Positions 1 to 10,227 of a DNA stretch of 64,000 bases are shown one piece after another. Numbering within the stretch: the stretch's first letter is position 1; each line of letters starts with the position of its first letter. Origin of the DNA: Symbiodinium kawagutii (taxonomy: Eukaryota > Sar > Dinophyceae > Suessiales > Symbiodiniaceae). Made by a program: the position numbers and the translations under genes. Below the pieces are notes generated by a model. It saw nothing but the letters and a program-made list of their open reading frames with translations. It did no database searches and was not told the origin of the DNA. The DNA is taken from NCBI GenBank assembly GCA_009767595.1, contig VSDK01011120.1, positions 51,173-115,172 on the forward strand, read 5' to 3'.

Positions 1-153
1 TGTCAATATGCTCTCCCCAATGCTGGGCTTTGATGAGGTGAGGGAACACCATATATCACCACTAACCGGTTGGACCGCCAATGTACGGCCTGGGCATTGG
101 ACCACACTTTTGATCGCCTTGAGAGATGAATTTCCCAGCGGTGTCAGCTGCAG

Positions 154-177
154 GCGCGTCTATTTCCTGGATCCCAG
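154..177 (+). CDS. WW gene exon: first part of WW1 (24-nt mini-exon)
   Basis: After an AG|G acceptor this reads (x)RVYFLDP and leaves AG over. The next base pair is GC, so the donor is CCCAG|GCGTGC. Using a later GT donor (after base 192) instead inserts extra residues and spoils the WW spacing. With the GC donor the second Trp falls ten residues after the YF pair, as in canonical WW domains. Confidence 0.7.
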
Positions 178-1792
178 GCGTGCTGTACGCTGGTGCAACG
201 GATCAGTGGTGTCCGCGCTGTGCCAAAATGTAGGGGCCATTTTGGTTTGCATGGTCCGTGACCGTAAACATCCACTCACTTAAAATCAGTTGAATTCGGT
301 TAATCATGAACCACTATGATTTCGTCCAGTTTTGGTTTAATTTCAGTCAATTATACTTTTTGATAGTCAACCGCCATATCACTAATCACTTTAACCTGAA
401 GTTCCAGCGCTACCCACTTGGCAGTGCAGCCCTGTGAGCCAGGTCGAAACGAACGACTTGGAAGGACCCAAGGTGGCGGGGTGCTGGCAATGACCAAAGG
501 GGTAAGCTGCGGGGTGGAGTTGACCCAGCTCTGGTCAACTGCTTTGTTCAACTGCTCGGAAACTGTATCAAGGATTAAGTCGGTGTAGTTTCGCGCTCCC
601 TCAAAGAGGGTCTTGAAGTGATGGCGCTAGAGAAAATAAGAAGAAATTAAGTCGGTTCAAGTAGTGACGAACACTTGGTTCTTGATTCTCTTGGTATTGT
701 TTGACAGCAGCTCAACCAGCTGTATCGAGAGAGTTGACACAGCTGTCAATGAGGGTACTTCCTACTGGTTTATTGGTAAGCACAACCATGCTTGGGAGGT
801 TCAGCACACAAATTAATCGAGCAGTGCTTCAGAGAGGTTTGGTAGTCAATCTCCAGCAGTACTCATGTTGGTTTAGAGGGCCGGCTTCACCACAAATGCT
901 TCATAATATCGTCAAAAAATGAAATGTTGAGCCAATCCTGGCATAGCCCATGCTACCACCATTGCTAACCCACCACTGTTCAATTCACCAGTTCCAACTA
1001 ACCCACCCTCCCTCAGCCAGTTCCAATGCTCAGATTGATCCAAGTGATGGGTGGGATGTGCCACGAACATCCCACCGTGGTCCCACCATGGTCCCATTGC
1101 CTCGGGTGCCTTCCAGGTTTCTGCCCAAGGGTTGGGACCTGCGACTGGATCCCAAGTCGGGTCAGGCTTGGGTGGGTGTTGAGGCTGGGTGTGCTAATGG
1201 TGAGGTTGCTGATGGTGGGGTTATGGTCATGGTGTTAAGAGGTCCTAATGATAGGGTTATGGTGTTAAGAGATCTCATAGTGATTGGTTGCTAATGGTTG
1301 CTAATGCAAGGGTTATGGTGTCAAGAGATCTTGATTGGTGTTGATAGTGATGTTGATTGGCAGTGACATATTGATGTTTTCTGTTTGTTTTGTGCGTGCG
1401 TTGAGCTTGAGAATGGTGGTGATTATTGGCTTGTGGGCCATATAAGGAGGGATTGAAAGCTCACTGAATCAACCGTGCACTTCACACTTTTGCTTTAATC
1501 ACGTCTGGTCATGACTAGACAGACACAGACAGCAATACACCTTCTTGATACCTACTTGAATATCGGGTTAAAACCTACATAAGCAGCAGGTATCATCACC
1601 AGTTGCTGAGCATGGTACATATTTACCCCGTGGCAATCTGTTCAAGGGCATCGTTTTGCAGAGGAGAACTCTCCTTATAAAATCTTGAAATTGATCATCA
1701 GTAGCAATCAGAAGATGGTTGGCGAATGTTGGCGATATTCTTCTCGGATATGCAGGTAACCCCCTGCCAACCATCCTTTGCCACTAGTGCAG

Positions 1793-1849
<57 letters not shown>

Positions 1850-1852
1850 GCC

Positions 1853-1930
<78 letters not shown>

Positions 1931-4900
1931 GTTCACCGTCAAGGCACTCCATAATCATCGTCAATCAATGCTTTAGTTTGCATGTGCAAAACCATCATCT
2001 TAAGCATGATGCTGAAGTTTGCTACCAATGATGCTACCATTCATTATTTGTGAGCATTGTAAAAACTTAAGCGACTATGAACTGTCATGTTCAAATGTTT
2101 AAGTTAGCAATTGCAAGCTACTGAAACGTACTATAGTTAACTACCATAAAGAAATCATTACTATTGTTGTATTGTGATGGTTCATTATCTACCATCATTC
2201 ACTGCATCATTTTTCGTTGCTTATTAAAGCCGCTCGCCTGGTGGCAGGTCTATTTCCAGTACCATTTGACACGTCAGAGCACGTTTGTGGACCCCCGCTG
2301 CTGTCCTGATGGCTGGGTTGGGGGCACCCAGCTGCTGCGATTTTTTGCCAGGGGGTAGTGATGCCTTGAGGATTGGTTGAATAGTTAATTCTAGTTAGGT
2401 TGTGCAATAGGTAGTTGTGGAACCATATGATTACACCATTAGATATTGGTACAGAGCGGTGCCAACCAATCTTGAACTTGTTCGTTCACTTAGGTTGTAG
2501 CTACACCTGGGTGGGGTATAGACCAGCTTTGAACAAGAGGGTTACCACTCTGTAGAGTGCTTCAACGGAAATCTCATTCTGCCACAAATGCCAAAAACCT
2601 GGTTTTTGCATATGGCATCCAAGACCATTCCAGGATACGGGCTTCGTCTCTTGAAACCTGGTTCTGGTCGAATGACCTTGAATTTGTCCATAGGGATGTT
2701 CCCAGGGCAGTTGGTGGCTCATGGTTCAACATTGGTAGGGTGGTGTCTTTGGTGAGTCATGGGTGGTGAAGAACTGATGGGCGACGCTGGACAGCGGCCT
2801 GGACAATCAGCAATGATCATCAATTCATGGTTGCATACGGGGCCATAGTTGGCAGTGCTTAAAAATGGTCAATGGCTGCTTAAGAACTGTTCAACGATTC
2901 ATGCCAACAGAGGATATAACCAAGAGCGATCACTGGGTTGAGTGCATCTCCTGGGTGTGACCGGGTCATCATGATTAGGAAGCTTCCCGGAAACCACCTG
3001 GCATCCCTCGAGTCCGCAGGGGCCGTTCCTAGGACATGCGGCTCACCGAAGAGGGACAGATCTACTTCGCATATCACCCCGCCATGCGAACGACCTGCAC
3101 GGTGTGAGCCTCAGGCCAGGGTTGCAACGGGGACAGAACCACGAGTTGTGGTGGTAAGGATGGTTATATTTGGTTATATAGTGACGCTGTAGAGTGGTTC
3201 ACTGATGGTTGAGTGATGTTGAATTGCTAGTTTAGTGATTAGGATGATTCATGCTGATGAATTGCTGTAATTGTTTCCTGATAATGGTCGGGTGCTGGTT
3301 GTAAGCAATTACTTCTTCCAATGTTGGTTGTTTGCCATTTACTTTGCTCCGTCTCAACTAATCATCAACCATAGAACCGAACTGGCCATTACTAATCAGT
3401 ATTAGGACAATTAGTGATTATCATTTTACCCATAGAACCGTCTCAACTAATCAAATTAGTCACCATAACTGAAGTGACTATCATTTCGTGATACTAATTG
3501 GTAAACCCCCTCGTGCCATGGCCTCACCCATCTTTGATCATGCCGTGGGTGCAGCTCTCAGGACCCCCGGGGCCTACCCAGTCATTGCGAAGCCGCCTTG
3601 GACACCTTGGGCAGGAGCTGCTGCACGGTGATGACCGTGGGCACCGTGGTGTTCGCGGTGGTGATGCCATGGGTAAAAAGGGGTTGGTTGTCATCATCTG
3701 GCTGACTGTTGATGGCAAATTTTTGATTGTTCAGATAGACATGTAATTTATTGTGATGTTTGCCGTCTACCACTGGGACCATCATTGGCGATAGTCCTTC
3801 TATTCTTCATGAACTTTACTGCATGGGTATTTGACGCTGGTTGCAAGCAGATAATGGCAAACATCCAAGAATAATGAGTACAAAGTGTGAGCTTTTATCT
3901 CTCGATAGTTGCCACTACTTACTACTATAATTTCTTGATACTCGTTGTTGAATCCTTTGGGGTGGTACACGGCAGTTCAGATGTACCGCGAATCCTTCGC
4001 CCTCATGTCAGTCCTCACCAGAAGCATCAATCACCATCATCAGACCATGCTTCAATGGTTCACCATCATGATGACTCTGTGCATGAAGCATCACTAGCCA
4101 TCATGATGGTGAACCATTGAACCATTGAACCATGATGGCGAAACTTGCCCCAAGGAAGCATCACTAGCCATCACCATCTACACCCTCACCGCTGCCTGGG
4201 CAGGATGTACTTCAAGCTGCACGACACCCGTAGCACCTCTTGGGAGGATCCGCGCAGCGGACAGCTGGAGGTAGCAACGGACCGTCAGTGGATCTACGTG
4301 AGGAGATGGGAAATCAATGGCTGAAGGATGGCTCAGTGATGGTTCAGAGTTGGTTGAGTGATGCTCAGTCAATGGTTGTTTGAGTTAATTGGATGATTGG
4401 TGAGGTGAATTGGATGGTTAACACATCTTGGTGTGTGGGTTATATCTTTGTGTGTTTTTTGCTGCCCTCAAGTCCAGCTGCCTGCTGGACTTGTAACGAA
4501 TTGCAAGGAGAAATGCTGATTGAAACATAGAACAACAACCATGTGTGGCCTGTTTTTGGTGATATGTTTTGCTAATAGTTGTTACGAAGTGTTGCTAGTA
4601 GATTTGGTGTCAATATGTGTCAATGTGTCAGTAGTGGAATAAGAACCAGCAGTTGCCCCTCAATAGCGTAATTCAACGCAATACTTACTTGCCGACTTGT
4701 TGACAGTGGCTGAACTTAGGAAAATAAAACTACAATTGACTGCTTAAGATCGAACAACCACTTGTTACCAACTAAGTCAGTATAAACTGATGTTTACTTA
4801 ATAGATCCTTAACCATTTTTAGCTGTTTACTTGCTGGTTCCTACCGACTCCGGCCACGTCCTGGTGAAGATCCACCAGCCAGCCGTCAAGCCATTCGCCA

Positions 4901-5814
4901 GGCAAAGCTGAAGAAATGGAGAGAGGCTATGGGTCGGAAGTGCATGTTCCTGGTTAGTTGGCATGGGTTGGCCATGGTGAGTAGTAGCCTATAATGCCTG
5001 AGGATTGGCCAAATGCAGTTCCAACATAAAACGATGGTAATTGAAAATGGTTCCAATTATCGAAGGAACCATGGCCCATGTTTGATTAATGGCCATTGGC
5101 TATCAGTCCAAGATAGTTGAAGGAAATCTTGGCTTGTATGCACCAAGAACTGATTGTTAATATGAGTTCACCCTTTCATCATGGGTAACAGGGTGCAGGT
5201 CAGTTGATGAGCAATGAACAAGAGGAACCCAGCATTTCCGATAGTCCACATATCAGTGATGGGTGAAATGCTGGTTTCTCAATTACAGTGGCTGGTCTAT
5301 TTCTATACATGATCAATACATGGAATGATTCGTGGGTACCCCTTTCTTGAGAAACACCCACATGTATATTGATGTTGACATCGGACCACTGCTCGAATGG
5401 AAGCCTACGGCCCATCAATGGAAGCGCACTGCTCGACCCCCCGGCTAGTCACAGCTCATCAAGTCCCTATGACCCTCATGAATCCTTGAAGGTGGGAGGA
5501 TTAGCGATTGCAGGAAATGGATTTTGTATCCTCTCTTGAGTTTGGAATATATTTTTTGCCTATGCGGGGAATGTTCCATGATTCCATTTCATTATTTGGT
5601 ATCCCCCATTTGTTTTGCAATTTTGATCATGCTTTTGGAATCAAACCATATTCATCGGTCTTTCTGTCCTTGCGCTGTTTGGTTGCAGGAGGAAGCAAAG
5701 CGTTGGTGGAAGCAACAGGTTGGGTTGGCTGCTGGGGTGGAGCCGTGTGTGGCACCCTGGGAACAAGTGGATGTGGGGTGCCACCAAGAGCCACCCACCA
5801 CGCAACTCGCTTGA
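154..5814 (+). CDS. Multi-exon gene for a protein with four WW domains (gene model)
   Basis: Proposed exons are 154-177, 443-472, 1117-1165, 2248-2316, 3033-3101, 3562-3614, 4204-4270 (end uncertain), 4817-4952 and 5689-5814 (stop). Phases agree from exon 1 to exon 7. Joining exons 1-7 gives four consecutive WW domains, each matching the pattern LPxGW...G(R/Q)xYF...H...(T/S)(W/F)xDPR with no gap. WW domains bind Pro-rich peptides, so this is probably a cytosolic or nuclear adaptor. Introns 178-442 and 1166-2247 begin with GC and intron 3615-4203 with GA; the others begin with GT. The N-terminal half of WW1 lies before the window or is not recognisable. The tail after WW4 is basic and Pro-containing. 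The join between exons 7 and 8 is not phase-consistent in my model, so an exon may be missing or the exon 7 end may be wrong. The domain call is firm; the whole gene model is moderate. Confidence 0.7.
443..472 (+). CDS. WW gene exon: end of WW1
   Basis: It reads SKRTTWKDP plus two bases that complete Arg with the next exon, giving the hallmark TTWKDPR terminus. It starts with AG|G and its first G completes the AG left by exon 154-177. The donor is AG|GTGGCG. Confidence 0.72.
1117..1165 (+). CDS. WW gene exon: N-terminal half of WW2
   Basis: The first G completes the Arg of WW1. It then reads FLPKGWDLRLDPKSGQ, a textbook WW start with LPxGW. The exon is best ended at CAG|GCTTGG, a GC donor. 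Running on to the GT at 1172 would add Ala-Trp inside the GQ-VYF turn. Confidence 0.75.
1793..1930 (+). repeat. (CAT)n microsatellite inside the WW-gene intron
   Basis: About 45 trinucleotide units, interrupted by two CGC variants near 1849-1860. It gives poly-His and poly-Met open frames on the two strands, which are artefacts of the repeat. Confidence 0.95.
2248..2316 (+). CDS. WW gene exon: end of WW2 and start of WW3
   Basis: It reads VYFQYHLTRQSTFVDPR then CCPDGW. This completes WW2, whose second Trp is replaced by Phe, and supplies the GW that opens WW3. The acceptor is GCAG|G, the donor TGG|GTTGGG, and both boundaries are phase 0. Confidence 0.75.
3033..3101 (+). CDS. WW gene exon: core of WW3
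   Basis: It reads DMRLTEEGQIYFAYHPAMR then TTCT, phase 0 at both ends (69 nt). It fits between the CPDGW of the previous exon and the DPR of the next. The second signature Trp is Cys here (TGC for TGG). The donor is ACG|GTGTGA and the acceptor CCTAG|G. Confidence 0.75.
3562..3614 (+). CDS. WW gene exon: end of WW3, first half of WW4
   Basis: It reads DPRGLPSHCEAALDTLG plus AG. DPR closes WW3. LPSHCEAALDTLG aligns with the LPPGWE...G start of a WW domain, with Cys in place of the first Trp. The AG joins the G of the next exon to make the Arg of the GR-YF turn. This requires a GA donor (GGGCAG|GAGCTG). Confidence 0.65.
4204..4270 (+). CDS. WW gene exon: second half of WW4
   Basis: It reads MYFKLHDTRSTSWEDPR then SGQLE, an excellent WW C-terminal half with WEDPR. 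The acceptor is GGGCAG|G. The end is placed at GAG|GTAGCA, but a stronger donor (TAC|GTGAGG, near 4295) would extend the frame by eight codons. Confidence 0.72.
4817..4952 (+). CDS. Probable WW gene exon: basic linker
   Basis: An open stretch reading ...SYRLRPRPGEDPPASRQ, then AIRQAKLKKWREAMGRK and CMFL. It is rich in Arg/Lys with a Pro-Pro patch and a predicted basic helix. The acceptor is either the TTTTTAG upstream or unrecognised, so the exact 5' edge is uncertain. The donor CTG|GTTAGT is phase 0 and joins the next exon in frame. Confidence 0.5.
5325..5362. repeat. Solo end of the TTTCTCAAAATAGGGGACCCC inverted-repeat family
   Basis: It contains GGGTACCCCTTTCTTGAGAAACACCC, which matches one terminus of the short elements at 44488, 51574 and 54601. 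The partner end was not found nearby. Confidence 0.4.
5689..5814 (+). CDS. Probable last exon of the WW gene
   Basis: After GGTTGCAG|G it reads EEAKRWWKQQVGLAAG and ends ...QEPPTTQLA with TGA at 5812-5814. It is phase 0 with the previous exon. Composition (charged start, two adjacent Trp, Pro-rich end) is protein-like, and the longest reverse-strand open frame here is its shadow. No known domain was recognised. Confidence 0.6.
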   Translation, partial: EEAKRWWKQQVGLAAGVEPCVAPWEQVDVGCHQEPPTTQLA

Positions 5815-6099
5815 AATTTGATGGTCGCCCTTGACTACGCTTGTAAACTTGACGATGAGTTTTTGATGAGACATGGCATTGATGCATAATTAAACTGAAT
5901 GGCGATGGTAAAGGCAATGATCCAAATGGTTTTTGACAATTGTGGACTATTTGTTTTGGAGCAAAACGGACTTGATAAACTGCTGCATGCATGCCAATAA
6001 TTTACTGTTGCAGGTGAAGCATGATAGTAAACTTCTGGCTACATGTTGCATTGTTTGAATGATAATGATTATCATATATCAAATGCAGAATAGCGGTGC

Positions 6100-7760
6100 A
6101 TCCCAAGTTTCGCACGCAAGTTTTTCATGTGGAGTTTCTGGTTTCAGATGCTTGAACCAGTTAGGTGGATGCAGGTCGAGGTAGCTTGACCGAAATGAGT
6201 AGAAAACAATGGCGTTGCAGTACAAGATCAACACCTCAAGCTTTGAAACATGTTTTCCCAAACAACTGGCATGACTCATGCTTGCACTCTTACATTTTTG
6301 TTTCTGTCAATGGAATCTCATATCTATTCATATTTGATTAATAGATGTTCAGTTTTAATTGTTTTTATATGCGCTGTTCTTAAGAAGGCACTTACTTACA
6401 ATCATATGTGTGTATCAGTCTACGTTGTATATTCTACTGGGTGCAAATGTTCCTACTAGACAAAGTGCTGTTGATGGACTAAATGCTAAGCTGCTACACC
6501 TTTGATGTCTTTAAGCCACCAAGAATTGGACACACACACACACACACTGTTTGTGCAGCTCATGTGGTCCATCCACAGGTCCTTTAATACGTATCAATTG
6601 TCGGCCATTCTTGATTCTTGAACTCTGTTCATCATTCTTTATTCGTAGCCATTCTATACAATCAATATCCGGTATCAAGCGGCAGTAGTCACCATCGGCA
6701 TATATTGGCCACCGGCTACAACTAAGCCATTCGTAATGTTCCTTCCCTTGTTACATCACTGGCCGATACCTGTTTGCGTTTGGCTGCCTCAACCGGTGCT
6801 GCAGGTGCAACGAGATGTTGAAGAGACAGCAAGGTCTGTAGTGGTGGCGAGACACAGCTTGGTTGGCAGGGGAGTGTTTGATTGGCTTAATGACTTGGCT
6901 GTTGGGCATTTTTTGGGCCATGTTACCATTGGGTTTTTGTTTTGGTTGTCTCATGGTCCAGCTTGGGTCAGATGGGTTTGGATCACCTGGACGTGTTTGC
7001 AGATGGAAATTTGATAACGTCCATAGTTGATTTCAGAGCCTTGGTCACCGCCAAGATTGAATAGCGATTGTGGATCGTTGTTGTTATGGTTTCAACTGCT
7101 AGTTGTTTGATCGCTGTTTATCACATGACTTTCACTGGTTGCTGATGCATCCCTGAAAGGATGCCAAAACTGGCTGGCATTGTTTGATGAATCCATGATA
7201 TAAGAAGTGGTTGCCATCATCCATCGTGGTCACAGGCCGTCACAGCTTGTCACTGGTGGTTTATAAACATTTTCACCCGCTGCTTATCGTTTTTACCACT
7301 TTTCCATGGTCGTTTCTCCCTGTTCCAACTGCAGGTTATCATCAATTCAATGATTTTCACTGCTTGTTCACCATAGCTTTCACTGCTTTTGACTGATGGA
7401 TTACACTCTGGTCAGCTAACCTGGAAGCTAAACATCCCTATTGTTTTTATGTAAACCAGCTAGAAATGGCGGATGTTCAACTTCCAGTTTGGTTTACATA
7501 TAAACTTCCAGTTTCAACTAAACCAGCCACATATTCTGCAACTTCCAGGTTAGGTTACCAGAGGGTATCTCTGTTGCACCTGCAACCTGCCGTGGCATTT
7601 CCTCAGTTTTGTTCTTCCAGGCTCCAGCAGTTGCAGGGCGAAGCGTCGACGTCCTAGAAGAGCTGCTGGACCAGGCAGAAGTGTCGGGTGAAGTGGTCCC
7701 ATGTGATCCTCGAAATTGGGCAATTTCCATTTGTTGGATTTTAAGAAGGTTCTATAGGTT
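6100..7760 (+). repeat. 3'-flank repeat module, copy a
   Basis: This stretch is repeated at 10228-12230, and parts recur after every array gene. It opens with CCAAGTTTCGCAC...CAAGTTTTTCA and includes a (CA)n tract at 6529-6547. A 'GTTTGGATCACCTGGAC' block follows. It ends with a pyrimidine tract, CTTCCAG and GCTCCAGCAGTTGCAG. No conserved reading frame was found across copies, so I treat it as noncoding. Copy a follows the WW gene directly. Confidence 0.7.
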
Positions 7761-8275
7761 TACTTGTTTGGTTGTTCTGTTTTGTTTCCGAATGGGGGAC
7801 GATAACCAGCAAGGGCGATCCGTTTTGGGAACGGATTCTCACCATGTATCACTAATTATATATTGCTCGGCAAAAATTTGTCTCATGTTCTCATGGTTTG
7901 AGCGGATCAGCCGCTTGCTGGGGATAAACAGATTGAAATGCAAGTGCCTGACATCCAAACAACTTTCATGTTCAAAGTTCGACTCTCATCATCATGGGTC
8001 AAAATGATTTTTTGGCCAGTCGGCATTTGAAGCCAAATGATGGTTGTTAATTGGGCATCCAGGTTTCAAAAAGTCCTCTTTTTCAAACACATTTTTCCAA
8101 GTCCTACAAGGAAAGGTTTTTGTATGGTCTTCTTCCATCATGAGACAGTGAGAGAACTAGCCAGCACCTGTCCTCCAGTTGTGTCCCCAGTTTTGGGCGC
8201 TTGATGTTGCTTCAAGAAGCGGTTCCCGCCTCTTTTGTTTCACGGCATTTTTGCATCCGGCACTGCTGGGTGCAG

Positions 8276-8499
8276 GTGAGTCTCCATTGCAACTTGGAGA
8301 ATTCCAAGGACGCCTGGGCTCCCAGAGGGTGAACATTGCAGGTGACTTCTTTGGATCTCTTGGATCTTGTAAGGATCACCTCAGTCTGGAAAATGTACCC
8401 TGGAGAAATTGGATGCTGGAATCTCCGGTTTGTGAAATTGAATTGTTTGCATTGGAATTGCCTTAACATGAAAGTTTGTACATGTTTTCCACGCTGCAG
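8276..8499 (+). other. Possible 5'-leader intron of the 8557 gene
   Basis: A strong donor (GTGCAG|GTGAGT at 8276) and a good acceptor (CACGCTGCAG| ending at 8499) bracket this stretch, 57 bases before the ATG of the membrane protein gene. A second CAG|GTGA junction lies at 8340. The upstream exon shows no convincing coding frame. Confidence 0.35.
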
Positions 8500-8556
8500 G
8501 CACTGGTTGAAAGCAGATTCTGAGAATTTAGGCCGCGAAGCCCACGGGAGCGCCTC

Positions 8557-10194
8557 ATGGCGGAGAGAGAAGCATCCAGCCGCCGCAGTCTAGCCATGGC
8601 AGATGATGCAGAAGAAACGAGAGAAGTCCGCAGCATAGGAATAAGGGAGTTGTGTGGTGTGCTGGGGCTGCTGCTGGGAGTTGCAGTGGTTGCATTCCCC
8701 TTGCTGCCACCTCGGTGGGCCGACGAGGCCATCGGTGTGGGAAACCGATGGACGAATGAAACCTTGACCCACTGCAGCAATCGGTCGTGGCAAGCCAAAG
8801 TCCTGAGGCCGGGCCAAAGGTACGGATGTTTCTCTGGGTTACCCTTGCTGTTGAATGCAACAATGCACAACTCAACAGCAGCTCCAGCAAGCTGCTCTGA
8901 GATCATGCACGACGACGGAGTGCAGAACGCTTCTCAGGCGCAGAGCTGCTCGGAATGGTGTTACTCTGCTGTTGGCCCCAACTCTGCCATGTGGTACATC
9001 TTCAGCCCCTGGGATGTGGCATCAGTCCTCATGGACAAAGCAGAGTACAACATTTACATGGGCTGCTGGAAAAGCACCAGCGCTGCATGGGCCAGAACGT
9101 GGAGTCCATCTTGGTTCCACGTGTACCTGTGGGCCTTGCCGTATTCAATGTGCAGTTTCATAGCCTTTTGGCACACATGGGTCAACACGGATAGAAAGGA
9201 AGTAGAAGGTGGGCCTTCGACATCACAGGTAACCACGGACGGACCCTTCCACAAACAGATTGGCAACTTCCCATGCTGTTGCCCAGAGGCCACTGAAGGT
9301 CCACTGACCCACGGACGCGGTGAATTTCCATGGTGTTGGTCAGTGAGCAGCGATCGAGATGGTTCAGAAAAAAGCCTTTGGTTTAATAGTGCCCTCATGT
9401 GGATGGAGCCTTTTTTGGATATCACTTCCATCCTCAACCTTCTCAGGGTAGGACAGCCGTTTCCATCTCTGTTCATCGCACTCGGCATCGCCATTCCCTG
9501 CATCATTGCTCGCGATCCGCTCCAGTTGAGCGGTGCCAGGGCAGCAGCCGCCAGCCTTCGATCAGGCTTTGAAACCCCTGAATTAATGGAGCACAAGGCG
9601 AAAGAGCTTTGGGAAGCCATGCTTTGCACAGCAGTTCAGGTCTATTCTCTGAATGCCATGCATCCAGCTGCGATGAACCTCAGCACAGTGCTTCAACTGC
9701 TTTTTTCCGTAATTCTCAGCTTGGTTGTGTCAATTCCCAGCGGCGTCCAAGCAAAGGTGGTGATCCGCAAACCCCCGCTTTCGTGGACCTATGCCAACTT
9801 GCAGGCAGCAAAACGCTCAGTGCGATGGTGGGAGAAAGTCCTTCTTGTGAGCGGCTGCGCTTGCTATGGATGGTGCGGTGCATGGGGTCAACGGGATGTC
9901 CAGGCGAAGAAGCCTTTGAAGAAGGAGCTGTCACTCATCCAACTGCTTGGGCCTGACCTCTTGCAGATGCTGCAGGAGTCATGGCCTAGTTGGCAGTGTC
10001 CCGGCTGGCAGTGGCTTTGCGCCCTGCTGCTGCTCTCGTTCCGCTTCGTTTGTGCAGTGGCACTTGCGGTGTTTGTTATCCTATTTTTTGTCCACGAGTG
10101 TTCAAGGCTGTCTCGTTCAGAGGATCCAGCCAGTGAATTCAGTTCAGAAGATGCAAAATCACTAATCAGCGAAGGCCTTGAAGGTGTGCAGTGA
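8557..10194 (+). CDS. Intronless multi-pass membrane glycoprotein-like protein, unrecognised
   Basis: A 545-codon single open frame. The start is ATG at 8557; ATG at 8596 is an alternative. The N-terminal 32 residues are charged. A membrane span lies at about 33-52 and a Cys-rich loop at 53-186. That loop has several Asn-X-Ser/Thr sites (NET, NRS, NAT, NST, NAS), which suggests a luminal or extracellular domain. Further hydrophobic spans lie near 187-209, 303-317, 373-393 and 484-513. The C-terminal tail is short and acidic. I recognise no family. It sits between two copies of a ~2 kb direct repeat, and its 3' flank is the same module that follows the five array genes. It is therefore placed like an array member, though no clear sequence similarity to them was seen. 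Confidence 0.8.
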   Translation: MAEREASSRRSLAMADDAEETREVRSIGIRELCGVLGLLLGVAVVAFPLLPPRWADEAIGVGNRWTNETLTHCSNRSWQAKVLRPGQRYGCFSGLPLLLNATMHNSTAAPASCSEIMHDDGVQNASQAQSCSEWCYSAVGPNSAMWYIFSPWDVASVLMDKAEYNIYMGCWKSTSAAWARTWSPSWFHVYLWALPYSMCSFIAFWHTWVNTDRKEVEGGPSTSQVTTDGPFHKQIGNFPCCCPEATEGPLTHGRGEFPWCWSVSSDRDGSEKSLWFNSALMWMEPFLDITSILNLLRVGQPFPSLFIALGIAIPCIIARDPLQLSGARAAAASLRSGFETPELMEHKAKELWEAMLCTAVQVYSLNAMHPAAMNLSTVLQLLFSVILSLVVSIPSGVQAKVVIRKPPLSWTYANLQAAKRSVRWWEKVLLVSGCACYGWCGAWGQRDVQAKKPLKKELSLIQLLGPDLLQMLQESWPSWQCPGWQWLCALLLLSFRFVCAVALAVFVILFFVHECSRLSRSEDPASEFSSEDAKSLISEGLEGVQ

Positions 10195-10227
10195 CCGCAC
10201 TCCAAGTATCAAACAGTTTCATCGCTT

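Noticed and set aside
231-250. TAGGGGCCATTTTGG, resembling part of the dinoflagellate spliced leader (TAGCCATTTTGG)
   Set aside because: It lies inside a WW-gene intron, has an insertion, and lacks the GCTCAAG end. Most likely chance.
1708-2031. Poly-Met and poly-His open frames
   Set aside because: They are translations of the (CAT)n tract. The same applies at 12645-13041, 24360-24653, 37783-38356 and 57942-58322.
5627-5992. 121-codon reverse-strand frame
   Set aside because: Shadow of the WW gene's last exon (5689-5814). Composition is unlike a protein and it has no splice context.
7609-8007. Frame starting APAVAGRSVDVLEELLDQAE at the end of the 3' module
   Set aside because: It looks like an exon in this copy, but the corresponding sequence in the other modules has stops or shifts.
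9054-9629. 191-codon reverse-strand frame
   Set aside because: Antisense to the strongly coding 8557-10194 gene.
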